NCBI GenBank assembly: GCA_963750395.1
Contig: CAVVQM010000007.1
Coordinates: 496,001-560,000 of the forward strand
Direction: 5' to 3'
Source of the DNA: JADJPO01 sp963750395
GTDB taxonomy: Bacteria > Actinomycetota > Actinomycetes > Actinomycetales > Kineosporiaceae
Length of the DNA: 64,000 nt
Shown piece by piece: positions 50,408-62,635 of the stretch. Both the position numbers and the translations under genes were made by a program. Position 1 is the stretch's first letter, and the number at the start of each line of letters is the position of its first letter. The notes beneath the pieces were generated by a model that saw nothing but the letters and a program-made list of their open reading frames with translations, was not told where the DNA came from and searched no databases.

Positions 50408-51934
50408 TCACTCGTTCAGCGAGGCCGAGGCGAAGCGGATGGCCCGGTCACCCCGTGCGGTGTAGCCGGCGAGCTTGGAGGACCAGGCCTGGACCACGTC
50501 CGGGTTGTACAGGTAGGTGTAGCTGGCCTCGTCGACGATGATCTTGGTCGCCTGGTCGTAGTGCTGCTTGCGTGCGGCCGGGTCGGTCTCCACCGCTCCC
50601 TTCTCGAGCAGGGCGTCCACCTCGGCGTTGGAGTACTTCTGGTAGTTGCTCCCGCCGTCGGTGTGGTGCTGGGCGAAGTAGAAGTCCTGGGGATCGATGT
50701 TGCCGAGCCAGCCAAGCATGAAGATGTCGAACTTGCCCTTGCTCTCGTCGTCCAGCCAGGTGGCGAAGTCCTCGGTGCGGATCTTCACGGTGACCCCGAT
50801 CTCGGCGAGCTGGGAGGCCATCACCTGGGCCGCCTGGACCGTCTCGGGGTACTCGCTGGTCACCATCAGGTCCACGGTCAGGTTGCTGACCCCGGCGTCG
50901 GCCAGCAGCTTCTTGGCCTTGTCGACGTCGCGGGAGTAGGGCGCGTAGTCGTAGAACCAGGTGCTGGTCTCGGGGATCGCGGTCTGGTTGACCGTCGCCA
51001 GTCCGAACTTGGCCGCCTCGGTGATCGCCTCGCGGTCGATGCCCCACGCGAGCGCCTGCCGGACCCGGACGTCGCTGTAGGGCTCCTTGGCCTGGTTGGC
51101 GGCGAAGTACCAGTAGTCGTTGCTGGGCACCACGCCGAGCGTCAGCTGGTCGTCACCCTCGAGCGAGGTGACCTGCTGCGGCGGCAGGTTGTCCGTCCAG
51201 TGCACCTCCCCACTGGTGAGATTGGCCAGTGCCGTCGTCGGCTCGGGCACGAACGTGAACTTGACCGAGTCCAGGGTGGGAGCCCCACCCCACCAGTTCG
51301 GGTTGGCCGTGAGCACGATCGAGTCGCCGGCGGTGTAGCTCTCGACCGAGAACGGTCCCGTGCCGATCGGTTTGGTCGCGATGTCGCCGCTGTCGACGTT
51401 GGCCTTCTGGACGATGGCCATGCCCTTGTAGCCACCGAGCTGGGCCAGCAGGTTCGGCGCCGGCTGCGTGAGCGTGACCACCACCGTCGTGTCGTCCTGG
51501 GCGGTCACCGATTCGACCGACCCCAGACGCCACGCGGGAGAGAGCTTCTCGTCGATGATCCGGTTGTAGGAGTAGGCCACGTCCTCGGCGGTCAACGGTG
51601 CGCCGTCGGTGAAGGTCACGCCGTCGCGCAGCGTGAAGGTCCAGGTCAGTTGGTCATCGCTGGTCGTCCAGCTCTCGGCGAGCGCCGGCTCCATCTCGAG
51701 GTCGGCGTTGGGCTGGACCAAGGTGTCGTAGACGTTCTCCAGCACCTGGAACGTCGCGTAGGCGCTGCTCTTGTGCGGGTCCAACTGGTCGGGCTCGGCG
51801 GCGATCGCCGCGACCAGTTGCGTTCCGCCCCCGCCGGACGCGGAGTCACCGACGTCGACTCCCTCTCCCCCGCTGCAGGCGGTCAGAGCCAGTGCAGCAG
51901 CGGTGACGACGAGTGCGAGGCGGTGTGGACGCAT
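50408..51934 (-). CDS. dppA: Peptide/nickel-type solute-binding lipoprotein (SBP family 5)
   Basis: 508 residues. Lipoprotein signal peptide (ALVVTAAALALTACSGG, lipobox LTAC), then the family-5 fold: AAIAAEPDQLDPHKSS, AESWTTSDDQLTWTFTLRDGVTFTDG, YSDVRVRQALAWGIDREAI. It captures peptides or similar ligands outside the membrane and delivers them to DppBC. ATG 51934 with GGAGGAT upstream; the longer frame to 52021 crosses the repeat upstream and is rejected. First gene of the dppABCDF operon. Confidence 0.93.
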   Translation of the reverse strand: MRPHRLALVVTAAALALTACSGGEGVDVGDSASGGGGTQLVAAIAAEPDQLDPHKSSAYATFQVLENVYDTLVQPNADLEMEPALAESWTTSDDQLTWTFTLRDGVTFTDGAPLTAEDVAYSYNRIIDEKLSPAWRLGSVESVTAQDDTTVVVTLTQPAPNLLAQLGGYKGMAIVQKANVDSGDIATKPIGTGPFSVESYTAGDSIVLTANPNWWGGAPTLDSVKFTFVPEPTTALANLTSGEVHWTDNLPPQQVTSLEGDDQLTLGVVPSNDYWYFAANQAKEPYSDVRVRQALAWGIDREAITEAAKFGLATVNQTAIPETSTWFYDYAPYSRDVDKAKKLLADAGVSNLTVDLMVTSEYPETVQAAQVMASQLAEIGVTVKIRTEDFATWLDDESKGKFDIFMLGWLGNIDPQDFYFAQHHTDGGSNYQKYSNAEVDALLEKGAVETDPAARKQHYDQATKIIVDEASYTYLYNPDVVQAWSSKLAGYTARGDRAIRFASASLNE

Positions 51935-51946
51935 GCGCAGATCCTC

Positions 51947-51969
51947 CAGGTATCGATTCAGGTATCGAT
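51947..51969 (-). repeat. Direct repeat upstream of dppA (candidate operator)
   Basis: ATCGATACCTG occurs twice on the minus strand (51957-51947 and 51969-51959), 12 bases apart, just before the dppA ribosome site. Each copy holds the ATCGAT palindrome. Confidence 0.5.
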
Positions 51970-52095
51970 GCGGAAAACCCACCCTAGGGAGGCCCACACT
52001 GTCCGGGAAAGCCGATCTCACCTGCCTCGGAGTTCGACATCCGATCGTGACCTGCGCCCGAGGACCGCCTCACGCGCGACGGCGTCCAGCGGGTG

Positions 52096-53574
52096 CTACG
52101 GCACCGGCCAGGTGTGCACCGGTTCGTTGGAGTGCATGCCCTCGCAATACAGGCGGAGCATCTCGGCCATGGCCGTGGCGGTGTCCGCGCCGTCCTCGGT
52201 GAGACGCCGCACGGTGTCGGTCTGCCACTGCGCCCCGTTCCGGCCGGTGAGGCATCGGCCCTCGATGACGCCCAGGTAACGCGAGATCGCCCGATCGTCC
52301 ATGCCCATGTCCGCCAGGCCACGATGGGCCATCGGCAACAGTCTGCGCAGGACGAGTTCGTCCACCGTGACCTCACCCATGCCCGGCCAGTAGACGCTGG
52401 CAGCCATCCCGTACCGGGCGCACGTGGTGAAGTTCTCCTCGGCCGTCGGGAAGGTCATGTTCGACCAGACCGGGCGCTCCTCGTTCATCAGGATCCGCAG
52501 CGCGCCGTGGTAGAACGCGGCGTTGGCCAGGATGTCGATCACCGTGGGCCCGGCGGGCAGGACCCGGTTCTCCACCCGTACGTGCGGCTGGCCGTCGACG
52601 ATGTCGTACACCGGCCTGTTCCACCGGTAGATGGTGCCGTTGTGCAGGCGTAGTTCCTGCAGGGTCGGGGGCCGGCCTGCCTCGAACTCGGCGACCGGGT
52701 CCTCCTCGCTGACCTCTGGGAGCAGGCCCGGGAAGTACCGGACGTTCTCCTCGAAGAGGTCGAAGATCGACGTGATCCAGCGCTCGCCGAACCACACCCG
52801 GGGGCGCACACCCTGGTTCTTCAGCTCCTGGGGCCGGGTGTCGGTGGACTGCGCGAACAGCTCGATCCGCGTCTCCTGCCACAGCTGATGCCCGAGGAAG
52901 TACGGCGAGTTGGCCCCCAGCGCCAACTGGGCGCCGGCGAGCACCTGGGACGCGTTCCAGGCGGGTGCGAACTCGGTGGGATCGACCTGCAGATGGAGTT
53001 GCACGCTGGTGCAGGCCGACTCCGGGGCCAGGTTCGGCCAGAACGTGGCCAGACGCTCCACGCCGTGGATGTCCAGCCGGATGTCCTCCCCACGGGCGGC
53101 CAGGATCGAGTCGTTCAGCGCCGCGTAGCGAGTGGAGGGGCTCATCCAGTGGGAGTCCTTCAGATGGGACTCGGCCAACGTGGGCAGGATGCCCACCATC
53201 ACGATGTGCGCACCTCGCCGGTTCGCCTTGACCTCGGCCTCGTTGAGCGAGCCCCGCAGCCGCTCCTCCAGACGCGGCATGGCGTCGCCGAGCAGATCCG
53301 TCGGTGGCACGTTGAGTTCGATGTTGTAGGCCCCCAGCTCCGTCTGGTAGGCCTCGTCGGCGATCTCGGCCAGGACCGAGGTGTTGTCCAGCCGCGGCTG
53401 GTAGTCGGCGTCGACGAGGTTCAGCTCGACCTCGAGACCGGTCAGGGGTTTGTCCGCGTCGAAGACCCAGGTCCCGAGCATCCGCTCGAAGACATCCAGG
53501 CAGAGGCGCACCTTGTCGCGGTAGTGCAGCCTCTGCTCCCGCGTGAAGCTGGCGGCCCTGAGCTCGTCTCCCAC
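52096..53574 (-). CDS. Glutamate-cysteine ligase, GCS2 family
   Basis: 492 residues of the carboxylate-amine ligase superfamily. TGLEVELNLVD, LGAYNIELNVPP and LATFWPNLAPESACTSVQLHLQV are the substrate/ATP motifs of GCS2-type ligases. Actinobacterial members include EgtA-like and uncharacterised ligases; gamma-glutamyl-cysteine formation is likely but not proven. GTG 53574 (MGDELRAASFTREQR) is preferred over the frame to 53634, since homologues start with a GDE sequence. Divergent from sbcD. Confidence 0.85.
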   Translation of the reverse strand: MGDELRAASFTREQRLHYRDKVRLCLDVFERMLGTWVFDADKPLTGLEVELNLVDADYQPRLDNTSVLAEIADEAYQTELGAYNIELNVPPTDLLGDAMPRLEERLRGSLNEAEVKANRRGAHIVMVGILPTLAESHLKDSHWMSPSTRYAALNDSILAARGEDIRLDIHGVERLATFWPNLAPESACTSVQLHLQVDPTEFAPAWNASQVLAGAQLALGANSPYFLGHQLWQETRIELFAQSTDTRPQELKNQGVRPRVWFGERWITSIFDLFEENVRYFPGLLPEVSEEDPVAEFEAGRPPTLQELRLHNGTIYRWNRPVYDIVDGQPHVRVENRVLPAGPTVIDILANAAFYHGALRILMNEERPVWSNMTFPTAEENFTTCARYGMAASVYWPGMGEVTVDELVLRRLLPMAHRGLADMGMDDRAISRYLGVIEGRCLTGRNGAQWQTDTVRRLTEDGADTATAMAEMLRLYCEGMHSNEPVHTWPVP

Positions 53575-53673
53575 GCCACCAAGGAAGCACACCGCCGCCC
53601 GAACCGGAAGGGGCACGCCCAACGCGCGGGGCACCTCGGGGCCCGCCTCCGCCGTTCTGTCGGCGGCACTGCC

Positions 53674-53679
53674 TAGAGT
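53674..53679 (+). promoter_or_regulatory. -10 hexamer TAGAGT before sbcD
   Basis: TAGAGT is 8 bases before the GTG at 53688, in the divergent region with the ligase gene. Confidence 0.5.
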
Positions 53680-53687
53680 CCTCAGGT

Positions 53688-54959
53688 GTGAGGATCCTGC
53701 ACACCTCGGACTGGCATCTGGGCCGATCGTTCCACGGGGTGGGCATGCTCGAGGCCCAGGCGAGGTTCATCGACCATCTGGTGGACGTCGTCCGTCAGGA
53801 GTCCGTCGACGTCGTCCTGGTCAGCGGTGACGTCTACGACCGCGCGCTGCCCCCGGTCGACGTCGTCGCTCTGCTCGACGAGGCACTGACCAGGCTCGTG
53901 GACGCGGGACCCCGGGTCATCCTCACCGGCGGCAACCACGACTCGGCCCGGCGTCTGGCCTTCGGCTCCCGCCTGCTGGAGCTGGCGACCGTGCACATCC
54001 GCAGCGAGCCGGACCGGCTCGCCGAGCCGGTCATGCTGGACGACGAGCACGGTCGCGTGGCCATCTACCCACTGCCCTACCTCGAGCCCGGTCTGGTGGC
54101 CGCCGCCCTGGGCTGCCCCGCCACCCACGCGGCCGTCCTGGAGGCGGCCATGGACGCCGTCCGCGCCGATCTGCGCAGGCGGCCGCCGGGTACCCGTTCG
54201 GTGGTGGCCGCCCACGCCTTCGTCGTCGGCGGGCAGGTCAGCGACAGCGAACGGGACATCTCGGTGGGCGGAGTGGCCGCCGTGCCCGCCGAGGTCTTCC
54301 GGGGCATCGACTACGCGGCTCTGGGTCATCTGCACCGCCTCCAGCAGGTCGCACCGGCCGTCCGGTACAGCGGTTCACCGCTGGCGTACTCGTTCTCGGA
54401 GCACGAACACGTCAAGGGCACCCTGCTGGTCGAGCTCGGCAAAGGTGGGCTGGAGGCGGTCACCGAGGTCGAGGCACCGGTGCCCCGACCGTTGGCGATC
54501 CTGCGCGGCGACCTCGGTGAACTGCTCTGGCGGGGCGACCTGGCCGAGCACGAGCAGTCCTGGTGCCAGGTGACGCTCACCGACACCGACCGGCCCCCCC
54601 GCGCCATGGAACGCCTGCGGTCCCGTTTCCCGCACACGCTGGAACTGCGCTTCGAACCGCTGGACGCCGCCGGCCGGCCGGCGGGCACGACGACGGCCTA
54701 CCGGGCCAGGTCCACCGGGCGTAGCGACATCGAGGTCTGCGCCACGTTCCTCGACCACGTCCGCCACCGCGCGGCGGACCCCCGTGAACTCGCCTGGCTG
54801 GCCGAGGCCCTGACCGCCGTTCGGCTCGACGACCGTGAGGACTCCGGCGTGGCCGCACTGCGCGACGACGCCCGCCGCAACCCCGCCGGGCGCCCCCTCC
54901 CCCCGGACGCCGCCCAGGCGGCCGGCGTTGCCGCCGAGGGCGATCGGGGGGTCGGATGA
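53688..54959 (+). CDS. sbcD: Exonuclease subunit SbcD (Mre11-like)
   Basis: 423 residues. MRILHTSDWHLGRSF, DVVLVSGDVYDRALPP, LTGGNHDSARRL and the later AAHAFVVGG / ALGHLH are the five metallophosphoesterase motifs of SbcD/Mre11, which bind two Mn ions. It forms the nuclease half of SbcCD, which opens hairpins and processes double-strand ends. The stop overlaps the sbcC ATG (ATGA). Confidence 0.95.
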   Translation: MRILHTSDWHLGRSFHGVGMLEAQARFIDHLVDVVRQESVDVVLVSGDVYDRALPPVDVVALLDEALTRLVDAGPRVILTGGNHDSARRLAFGSRLLELATVHIRSEPDRLAEPVMLDDEHGRVAIYPLPYLEPGLVAAALGCPATHAAVLEAAMDAVRADLRRRPPGTRSVVAAHAFVVGGQVSDSERDISVGGVAAVPAEVFRGIDYAALGHLHRLQQVAPAVRYSGSPLAYSFSEHEHVKGTLLVELGKGGLEAVTEVEAPVPRPLAILRGDLGELLWRGDLAEHEQSWCQVTLTDTDRPPRAMERLRSRFPHTLELRFEPLDAAGRPAGTTTAYRARSTGRSDIEVCATFLDHVRHRAADPRELAWLAEALTAVRLDDREDSGVAALRDDARRNPAGRPLPPDAAQAAGVAAEGDRGVG

Positions 54960-57900
54960 GGTTCCACCGGTTGGAGGTCTGCGCCTTCGGCCCCTTTCGG
55001 GAGCGGCAGGTGGTCGACCTCGACGAACTGGGATCCTCCGGGCTGTTCCTGCTGCACGGTCCCACCGGGGCGGGCAAGACCAGCGTGCTGGACGCCATCT
55101 GCTTCGCCCTCTACGGCAGGGTCCCGGGTTCCCGCGCCGGCCTGACCAACCTGCGCAGCCACTACGCCGAGGCGAGCGAACCTCCCGAGGTGCTGCTGGA
55201 GTTCTCGGTCGGTTCGCGGCGTCTCGAGGTCCGCCGCAGCCCGGGCTGGGAGCGTCCCAAGCGGCGCGGCCGGGGTACCACCTCCTCGCCGGCCACGGTG
55301 CAGGTGCGCGAGCTCACCGGCGATGGGTGGTCGACCCGGTCCACGAGGATCGACGAGTCCGCGCACCTGATCGAGGATCTGCTGGCGCTGGGACCGGAGC
55401 AGTTCACCAAACTCGTGATGCTCCCGCAGGGCGAGTTCGCCGCCTTCCTGCGGGCGGACGCGGAGTCGCGCCGCACACTGCTGGAGCGTCTGTTCGGCAC
55501 CGATCGGTTCACCGACGTCCAGGACTGGATGCGCGGCCTGCGCGCCACTCGCCGGGTGGAGCTCGATCGGCTCGAGGAGGCCGGACGGCACCTGCTCGCC
55601 AAGGCCGAGCAGGCCGCCGCGCCCGTCCTGCGCCCGACCCTGCCCGTTCCCCCGGCGCCGGTTCGCCCGCAGGCCGATGTCGCGCAGACCCCGACGGAGC
55701 ATCGGGCAGGCGGCCGGGCTCGAGTCGAGGCCACCTCGCCGGCGGCTCCGCTTGACCTGGGTGCCGAGGTGGCCCGGCTGATCGGCGAGGTCGCCCAGGC
55801 CTGCGAGCAGACGATGGCCGATCAGATGCGCTCACAGGCCGACCTCGAGCGTGCCGAGATGCGCCATGACCAGGCGCAGGCGCTGGCCCAGCTGTACGCC
55901 GAGTTCGAGTCCCTGACCGCACGCCAGCACGCCGTCGAGGCGCGGACCGCTCACATCGAGGAGGCGAAGCAGCGCATCCGGCGGGCCGATCGTGCCGGGG
56001 CACTGGCACCCCTGGCTCCCGCCGTCGGGTCGGCACGCGCGCGCCTGGCCAGGGCCGGCGACGAGGTGCACCGGGCCGAGAAGGCCATCGCCGGCCTGCC
56101 CGACCTCGATCCGCCCACCGGGCCGGAGCCGGCCGACCTGCGCCAGGCGGTCGCCGTCCTCGACGGGCTCGAGGGGGACGCGGTGCAACGGAGGCGACTG
56201 GTGGGCCGGCGCCGGGAGCTGGAGACCGGGATCGCCGCGCTCAGCGAGTCGATGGCGGCGGCCCAGGCCCGCGCCGGCGAGGCGGAGCGCGCGCACGGCG
56301 AGTACCGGGCGGCGGCCGCTGCAGCCAGCGAGCTGGCCGCCGGCTCCTCGGGCCGGCGATCGGCCCTGGCCGAGGCGGAGCGGGTCGCGGCGGCGGTGCT
56401 CGAGCGCGATCGCCTCAGCGCCGACCTCCAGATCGCGCAGCGTGGTCACGAGACGGCGCGGGCCACCGCCGTGACCGCTCGCGAGCGTCACCTCGACCTG
56501 CGCGAACGGCGTCTGGACGGCCTCGCCGCGGAACTCGCGGCCACGCTCGAGGATGGCCGGCCCTGCCGCGTCTGTGGCGCCGTCGCGCACCCGGCGCCGG
56601 CCGCCACCGGGCCGGACCACGTCGATGCGGCCGCCGAGGACGCGGCCCGCGAGGCGGCCGAGACCGCCGCCGCGCAGGCGGCCGTGCTGGCCGTCCGGTG
56701 CGCGGGCCTGCAGGGTGAACTCCTGTCGGTGGACCGGGCCGCGGGCGACCAGGACGCCGGGTCCGCGACGCGGGAGCTGGAGCAGGCGCGCGAGCTGGCG
56801 CGCAGGGCCGACGAGGCCGCCGCGGAGGCCGAACGGCTCACCGAGGCGGCCGAGCGCGCCCAGGCACTGATCGAGCCTGCGCTGGCCCAGGCCCGGCAGG
56901 CCCAGGCCGAACTCGCCACCCTGCAGGCCCAGCACACCGCGACCAGCGAGCGGATCGCCGCGATCGAGCACCGCCTCACCGATATCTGCGGGGCGGGCGG
57001 GCTCACCTCCCGCCGGACCGCACTCACCGCGCGCCTGACGGCACTGGACGTGCTCGAAGCCGCCCACCGTGAGCGGAAGGCCGCCGAGGGCCACCTCGGC
57101 CAGGTTCACCGGGCCGCCGTCGCGGCGGCTCGCGACGGGGGCTTCACCGACCTCGACGAGGCGCTGACCGCGGTGCTGGACGACGCGGCGCTGGCCGCGC
57201 TGGAGCGCACCGTGATCGACCACCAGGTCGAGTACGAGACGGTCCACGAACAACTCGCCGACGAACGGTTCACCGCTCTGCACGAGGGGACCGTGGCCGT
57301 GCTGGACGCCGAGGGCCTGGCCGGCCTGGCGGCCGACGTCGAGCACGCGGTGATGCGCCACGGGGAGGCGTCACGGAGACTGGCGGTGTGCGAGGGCGCT
57401 GCCGGCGAGCTGAGCCGCCTGCGTCAGGATCTCGACCGGCATGTCCGCGTGCTCGCACCGGTCCGGGCCCGGTTCGACGTCCTGGACGACCTGGCCCGCT
57501 GCGTCGACGGCACCGGTGGTGACAACACGCTGCGGATGTCGTTGTCCGCGTTCGTGCTGGCGGCCCGCCTGGAGCAGGTCGCCGCCGCCGCCACCGAGCG
57601 GCTCGCCCAGATGTCGTCCGGGCGGTACTCATTGATCCACAGCGACGTCGCGGAGCGGGGTCGTGGCCGATCCGGCCTGTCCCTGCTCATCGTCGACGCC
57701 TGGACCGGCCAGCAGCGCCAGGCCGCAACGCTGTCCGGAGGCGAGGCGTTCTACACCTCCCTCGCCCTGGCCCTGGGACTTGCCGACGTGGTCGCCGAAG
57801 AAGCGGGTGGGGTCCACCTGGACACCCTGTTCATCGACGAGGGCTTCGGCTCCCTCGACGAGGAGACGCTCGAGGAGGTCATGGATGTCCTCGACGGCCT

Positions 57901-58024
57901 GCGCAGCGGGGGGCGCACGATAGGGGTGGTCAGCCACCTCGCCGAGTTGCGGCAGCGGATCGGGGTGCGCCTGGAGGTGGGCAAGTCCGACCGGGGTTCG
58001 ACCCTGACCACGGTCGCGTCGTAG
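54956..58024 (+). CDS. sbcC: Exonuclease subunit SbcC (Rad50-like)
   Basis: 1022-residue SMC-like ATPase. N-terminal Walker A GPTGAGKTS, Q-loop MLPQGEFAAFLRADAE, two long Ala/Glu/Arg coiled-coil arms around a zinc hook CRVCG (Cys537, Cys540), then signature TLSGGEAFYTSLALALGLAD and Walker B TLFIDEGFGSLDEETLEE. It drives SbcD by ATP-dependent clamping on DNA. Ends in a TAG that forms one arm of a hairpin shared with gcvP. Confidence 0.95.
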   Translation: MRFHRLEVCAFGPFRERQVVDLDELGSSGLFLLHGPTGAGKTSVLDAICFALYGRVPGSRAGLTNLRSHYAEASEPPEVLLEFSVGSRRLEVRRSPGWERPKRRGRGTTSSPATVQVRELTGDGWSTRSTRIDESAHLIEDLLALGPEQFTKLVMLPQGEFAAFLRADAESRRTLLERLFGTDRFTDVQDWMRGLRATRRVELDRLEEAGRHLLAKAEQAAAPVLRPTLPVPPAPVRPQADVAQTPTEHRAGGRARVEATSPAAPLDLGAEVARLIGEVAQACEQTMADQMRSQADLERAEMRHDQAQALAQLYAEFESLTARQHAVEARTAHIEEAKQRIRRADRAGALAPLAPAVGSARARLARAGDEVHRAEKAIAGLPDLDPPTGPEPADLRQAVAVLDGLEGDAVQRRRLVGRRRELETGIAALSESMAAAQARAGEAERAHGEYRAAAAAASELAAGSSGRRSALAEAERVAAAVLERDRLSADLQIAQRGHETARATAVTARERHLDLRERRLDGLAAELAATLEDGRPCRVCGAVAHPAPAATGPDHVDAAAEDAAREAAETAAAQAAVLAVRCAGLQGELLSVDRAAGDQDAGSATRELEQARELARRADEAAAEAERLTEAAERAQALIEPALAQARQAQAELATLQAQHTATSERIAAIEHRLTDICGAGGLTSRRTALTARLTALDVLEAAHRERKAAEGHLGQVHRAAVAAARDGGFTDLDEALTAVLDDAALAALERTVIDHQVEYETVHEQLADERFTALHEGTVAVLDAEGLAGLAADVEHAVMRHGEASRRLAVCEGAAGELSRLRQDLDRHVRVLAPVRARFDVLDDLARCVDGTGGDNTLRMSLSAFVLAARLEQVAAAATERLAQMSSGRYSLIHSDVAERGRGRSGLSLLIVDAWTGQQRQAATLSGGEAFYTSLALALGLADVVAEEAGGVHLDTLFIDEGFGSLDEETLEEVMDVLDGLRSGGRTIGVVSHLAELRQRIGVRLEVGKSDRGSTLTTVAS

Positions 58025-58034
58025 GGCCGGCGCC

Positions 58035-58037
<3 letters not shown>
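58022..58037. terminator. Hairpin made by the stop codons of sbcC and gcvP
   Basis: TAGGGC (58022-58027), loop CGGC, GCCCTA (58032-58037). The first three bases are the sbcC stop and the last three are the gcvP stop read on the other strand; a compact bidirectional terminator. Confidence 0.6.
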
Positions 58038-60923
<2,886 letters not shown>

Positions 60924-60983
60924 CGAAGGGGAAGATTATCAGCGCCCGGGGTGGTCCGGCCGGTACCAACCCACTGGGCGCGC

Positions 60984-60989
60984 TACCGT
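60984..60989 (+). promoter_or_regulatory. -10 hexamer TACCGT of a leaderless parA transcript
   Basis: TACCGT is 7 bases before the GTG at 60997. Confidence 0.55.
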
Positions 60990-60996
60990 CTCAGGC

Positions 60997-61812
60997 GTGA
61001 TCGTGCTGAGCATCTGTAGCCTCAAGGGCGGAGTGGGCAAGACCTCGGTGACCCTCGGTCTGGCCTCGGCGGCGATGGCCAGGGGGGTCCCGACCCTGGT
61101 CATCGACCTGGATCCGCAGGCCGACGCGACCGTGGGACTCGACGTTCTCGATGACACCCCGACCGGCGTGCTGGACCTGCTGCGCCACCCTCGCCGCCGT
61201 CCCATCACCGAGGTCGCGGTGCCGAGTGGCTGGGCGGAGGGGACCGCCGAGAGACTGGACGTCGTACCCGGTTCCTCGGACGCCGCCGGCCTGGACGGCC
61301 CCCGTGGCAGCCAACGCTCGTTGAGCCGGATCCAGGCCGCGCTGCGCGACGTCGAGGACTACCGGCTGGTCCTGATCGACTGCCCGCCGTCGTTCGGTTC
61401 GCTGACCCGCAACGGGCTGATGGCGAGCGATCGGGCGCTGGTGGTGAGCGAACCCGCGCTGTTCTCGGTGGCCGCCGCCGACCGGGCCCTGCGGGCCGTC
61501 GACGGGCTGCGGCGCACGCACGACACCCGGCTGCAGCCCCTCGGGGTCCTGGTCAATCGTTATCGTGACCGGTCCCCCGAGCACCGCTACCGACTCGCGG
61601 AGCTGTCCGAGATGTTCGGTCCGCTGGTGCTGACCCCGGCCGTACCGGAACGGTCTGCCCTGCAGCAGGCGCAGGGGGCCAGCCTGCCCGTGCACCGTTG
61701 GCCCGGTTCGGCTGCCAAGGATCTCACGGACGCCTTCGACGCTCACCTGTCTCGGGTGCTGCGGGCCGGACGTCGCCAGCCCAGGCGTGTCGCGGCCAGC
61801 GCAGCACGCTGA
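60997..61812 (+). CDS. Orphan ParA/MinD-type ATPase
   Basis: 271 residues. Deviant Walker A CSLKGGVGKTSVTLG (about 7-21, with the signature Lys10), VIDLDPQADATVGL (Walker A') and LIDCPPSFGSLTRNGL (Walker B) are complete, so it should bind ATP and dimerise on DNA or membrane. No parB, minC or minE homologue is adjacent. The C-terminal ~30 residues are basic (RAGRRQPRRVAA). Cargo unknown: it may position a chromosome locus, plasmid-like element or protein complex. Confidence 0.9.
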   Translation: MIVLSICSLKGGVGKTSVTLGLASAAMARGVPTLVIDLDPQADATVGLDVLDDTPTGVLDLLRHPRRRPITEVAVPSGWAEGTAERLDVVPGSSDAAGLDGPRGSQRSLSRIQAALRDVEDYRLVLIDCPPSFGSLTRNGLMASDRALVVSEPALFSVAAADRALRAVDGLRRTHDTRLQPLGVLVNRYRDRSPEHRYRLAELSEMFGPLVLTPAVPERSALQQAQGASLPVHRWPGSAAKDLTDAFDAHLSRVLRAGRRQPRRVAASAAR

Positions 61813-61826
61813 GGGGCTGGGACGGC

Positions 61827-62408
61827 TCAGACGGCCCGGTTGCGGCGCCGGTTGGCCAGTTCGTCGCCCGCCAGCTCCGGCACCTGGCCGTCGGGGCGCT
61901 CGCTGGGCAGTTCGCTGAGGCTTCCCTCGACCTCGCGCCAGACGCGGCCGACCGCGATGCCGAAGACTCCCTGGCCACCCTGGACCAGGTCGAACACCTC
62001 GTCGGCCGACGTGCATTCGTAGACGCTGGCGCCGTCACTCATCAGGGTGAGTTGCGCCAGATCCTCCACCCCTCGCTCACGCAGGTGGCCGACCGCGACC
62101 CGGATCTGCTGCAGAGAGACACCGGTGTCCAGCAGGCGCTTGACCACCTTCAGGACCAGGATGTCCCGGAAGCCGTACAGACGCTGAGTACCCGACCCAG
62201 TGGCCGTCCGGACGCTTGGGTCGACCAGACCGGTGCGCGCCCAGTAGTCGAGTTGGCGGTAGGTGATCCCCGCCGCACGGCAGGCGGTGGGGCCGCGGTA
62301 TCCGATCTGATCGTCCAGGACCGGCAGGTCGTCGTTGAAGAGCAGCCCCTGTGCGGGGCCCGGGTGTGCGCTGGTGCGGCGTTCGGTTGCGTCGTTGGTG
62401 CCGCTCAA
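61827..62408 (-). CDS. MerR family regulator (Rv1830-like)
   Basis: 193 residues from a TTG start at 62408 with AGGAGG 6 bases upstream. The longer frame to 62477 would start inside the promoter palindrome. Disordered N-terminus, then a MerR winged helix (about 35-105; YRGPTACRAAGITYRQLDYWARTGLV, RLYGFRDILVLKVVKRLLDTG) and a C-terminal domain with DLAQLTLMSDGASVYEC. No effector-binding Cys cluster. Probably autoregulated through the palindrome at 62466-62490. Confidence 0.88.
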   Translation of the reverse strand: MSGTNDATERRTSAHPGPAQGLLFNDDLPVLDDQIGYRGPTACRAAGITYRQLDYWARTGLVDPSVRTATGSGTQRLYGFRDILVLKVVKRLLDTGVSLQQIRVAVGHLRERGVEDLAQLTLMSDGASVYECTSADEVFDLVQGGQGVFGIAVGRVWREVEGSLSELPSERPDGQVPELAGDELANRRRNRAV

Positions 62409-62414
62409 CGCCGA

Positions 62415-62420
62415 CCTCCT
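62415..62420 (-). promoter_or_regulatory. Shine-Dalgarno AGGAGG deciding a TTG start
   Basis: AGGAGG on the minus strand, spaced 6 bases from TTG 62408. It is the only good ribosome site for this gene and excludes the longer frame. Confidence 0.65.
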
Positions 62421-62465
62421 GTCCGGGCCCTCAGTGCATGGCCTGATGGGTTCACGTCGAAACCT

Positions 62466-62490
62466 TCTCAACCTCAACTTGAGGTTGAGA
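62466..62490. promoter_or_regulatory. 25-base palindrome, probable MerR operator
   Basis: TCTCAACCTCAA and TTGAGGTTGAGA are perfect inverted copies around a single central C (62478). A TAGTCT hexamer overlaps its upstream edge on the minus strand. Position and length fit MerR dimer binding. Confidence 0.65.
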
Positions 62491-62635
62491 CTAGAGGCAT
62501 CGGCCGCACATCGATGGAACTACAACGAGGGCTTTTCCCTTCTCGAACGGTAGGCCGCGCCTTGCCCTGGGTCAACGACGAGGAGGTCGCCATCACGGCG
62601 TGTCGCATAACCATCGGCATTCGGCAGCCCCGCGC

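Noticed and set aside
60924..60996. Glycine riboswitch before gcvP
   Set aside because: Only 73 bases, shared with the divergent parA promoter, and no tandem aptamer-like structure seen.
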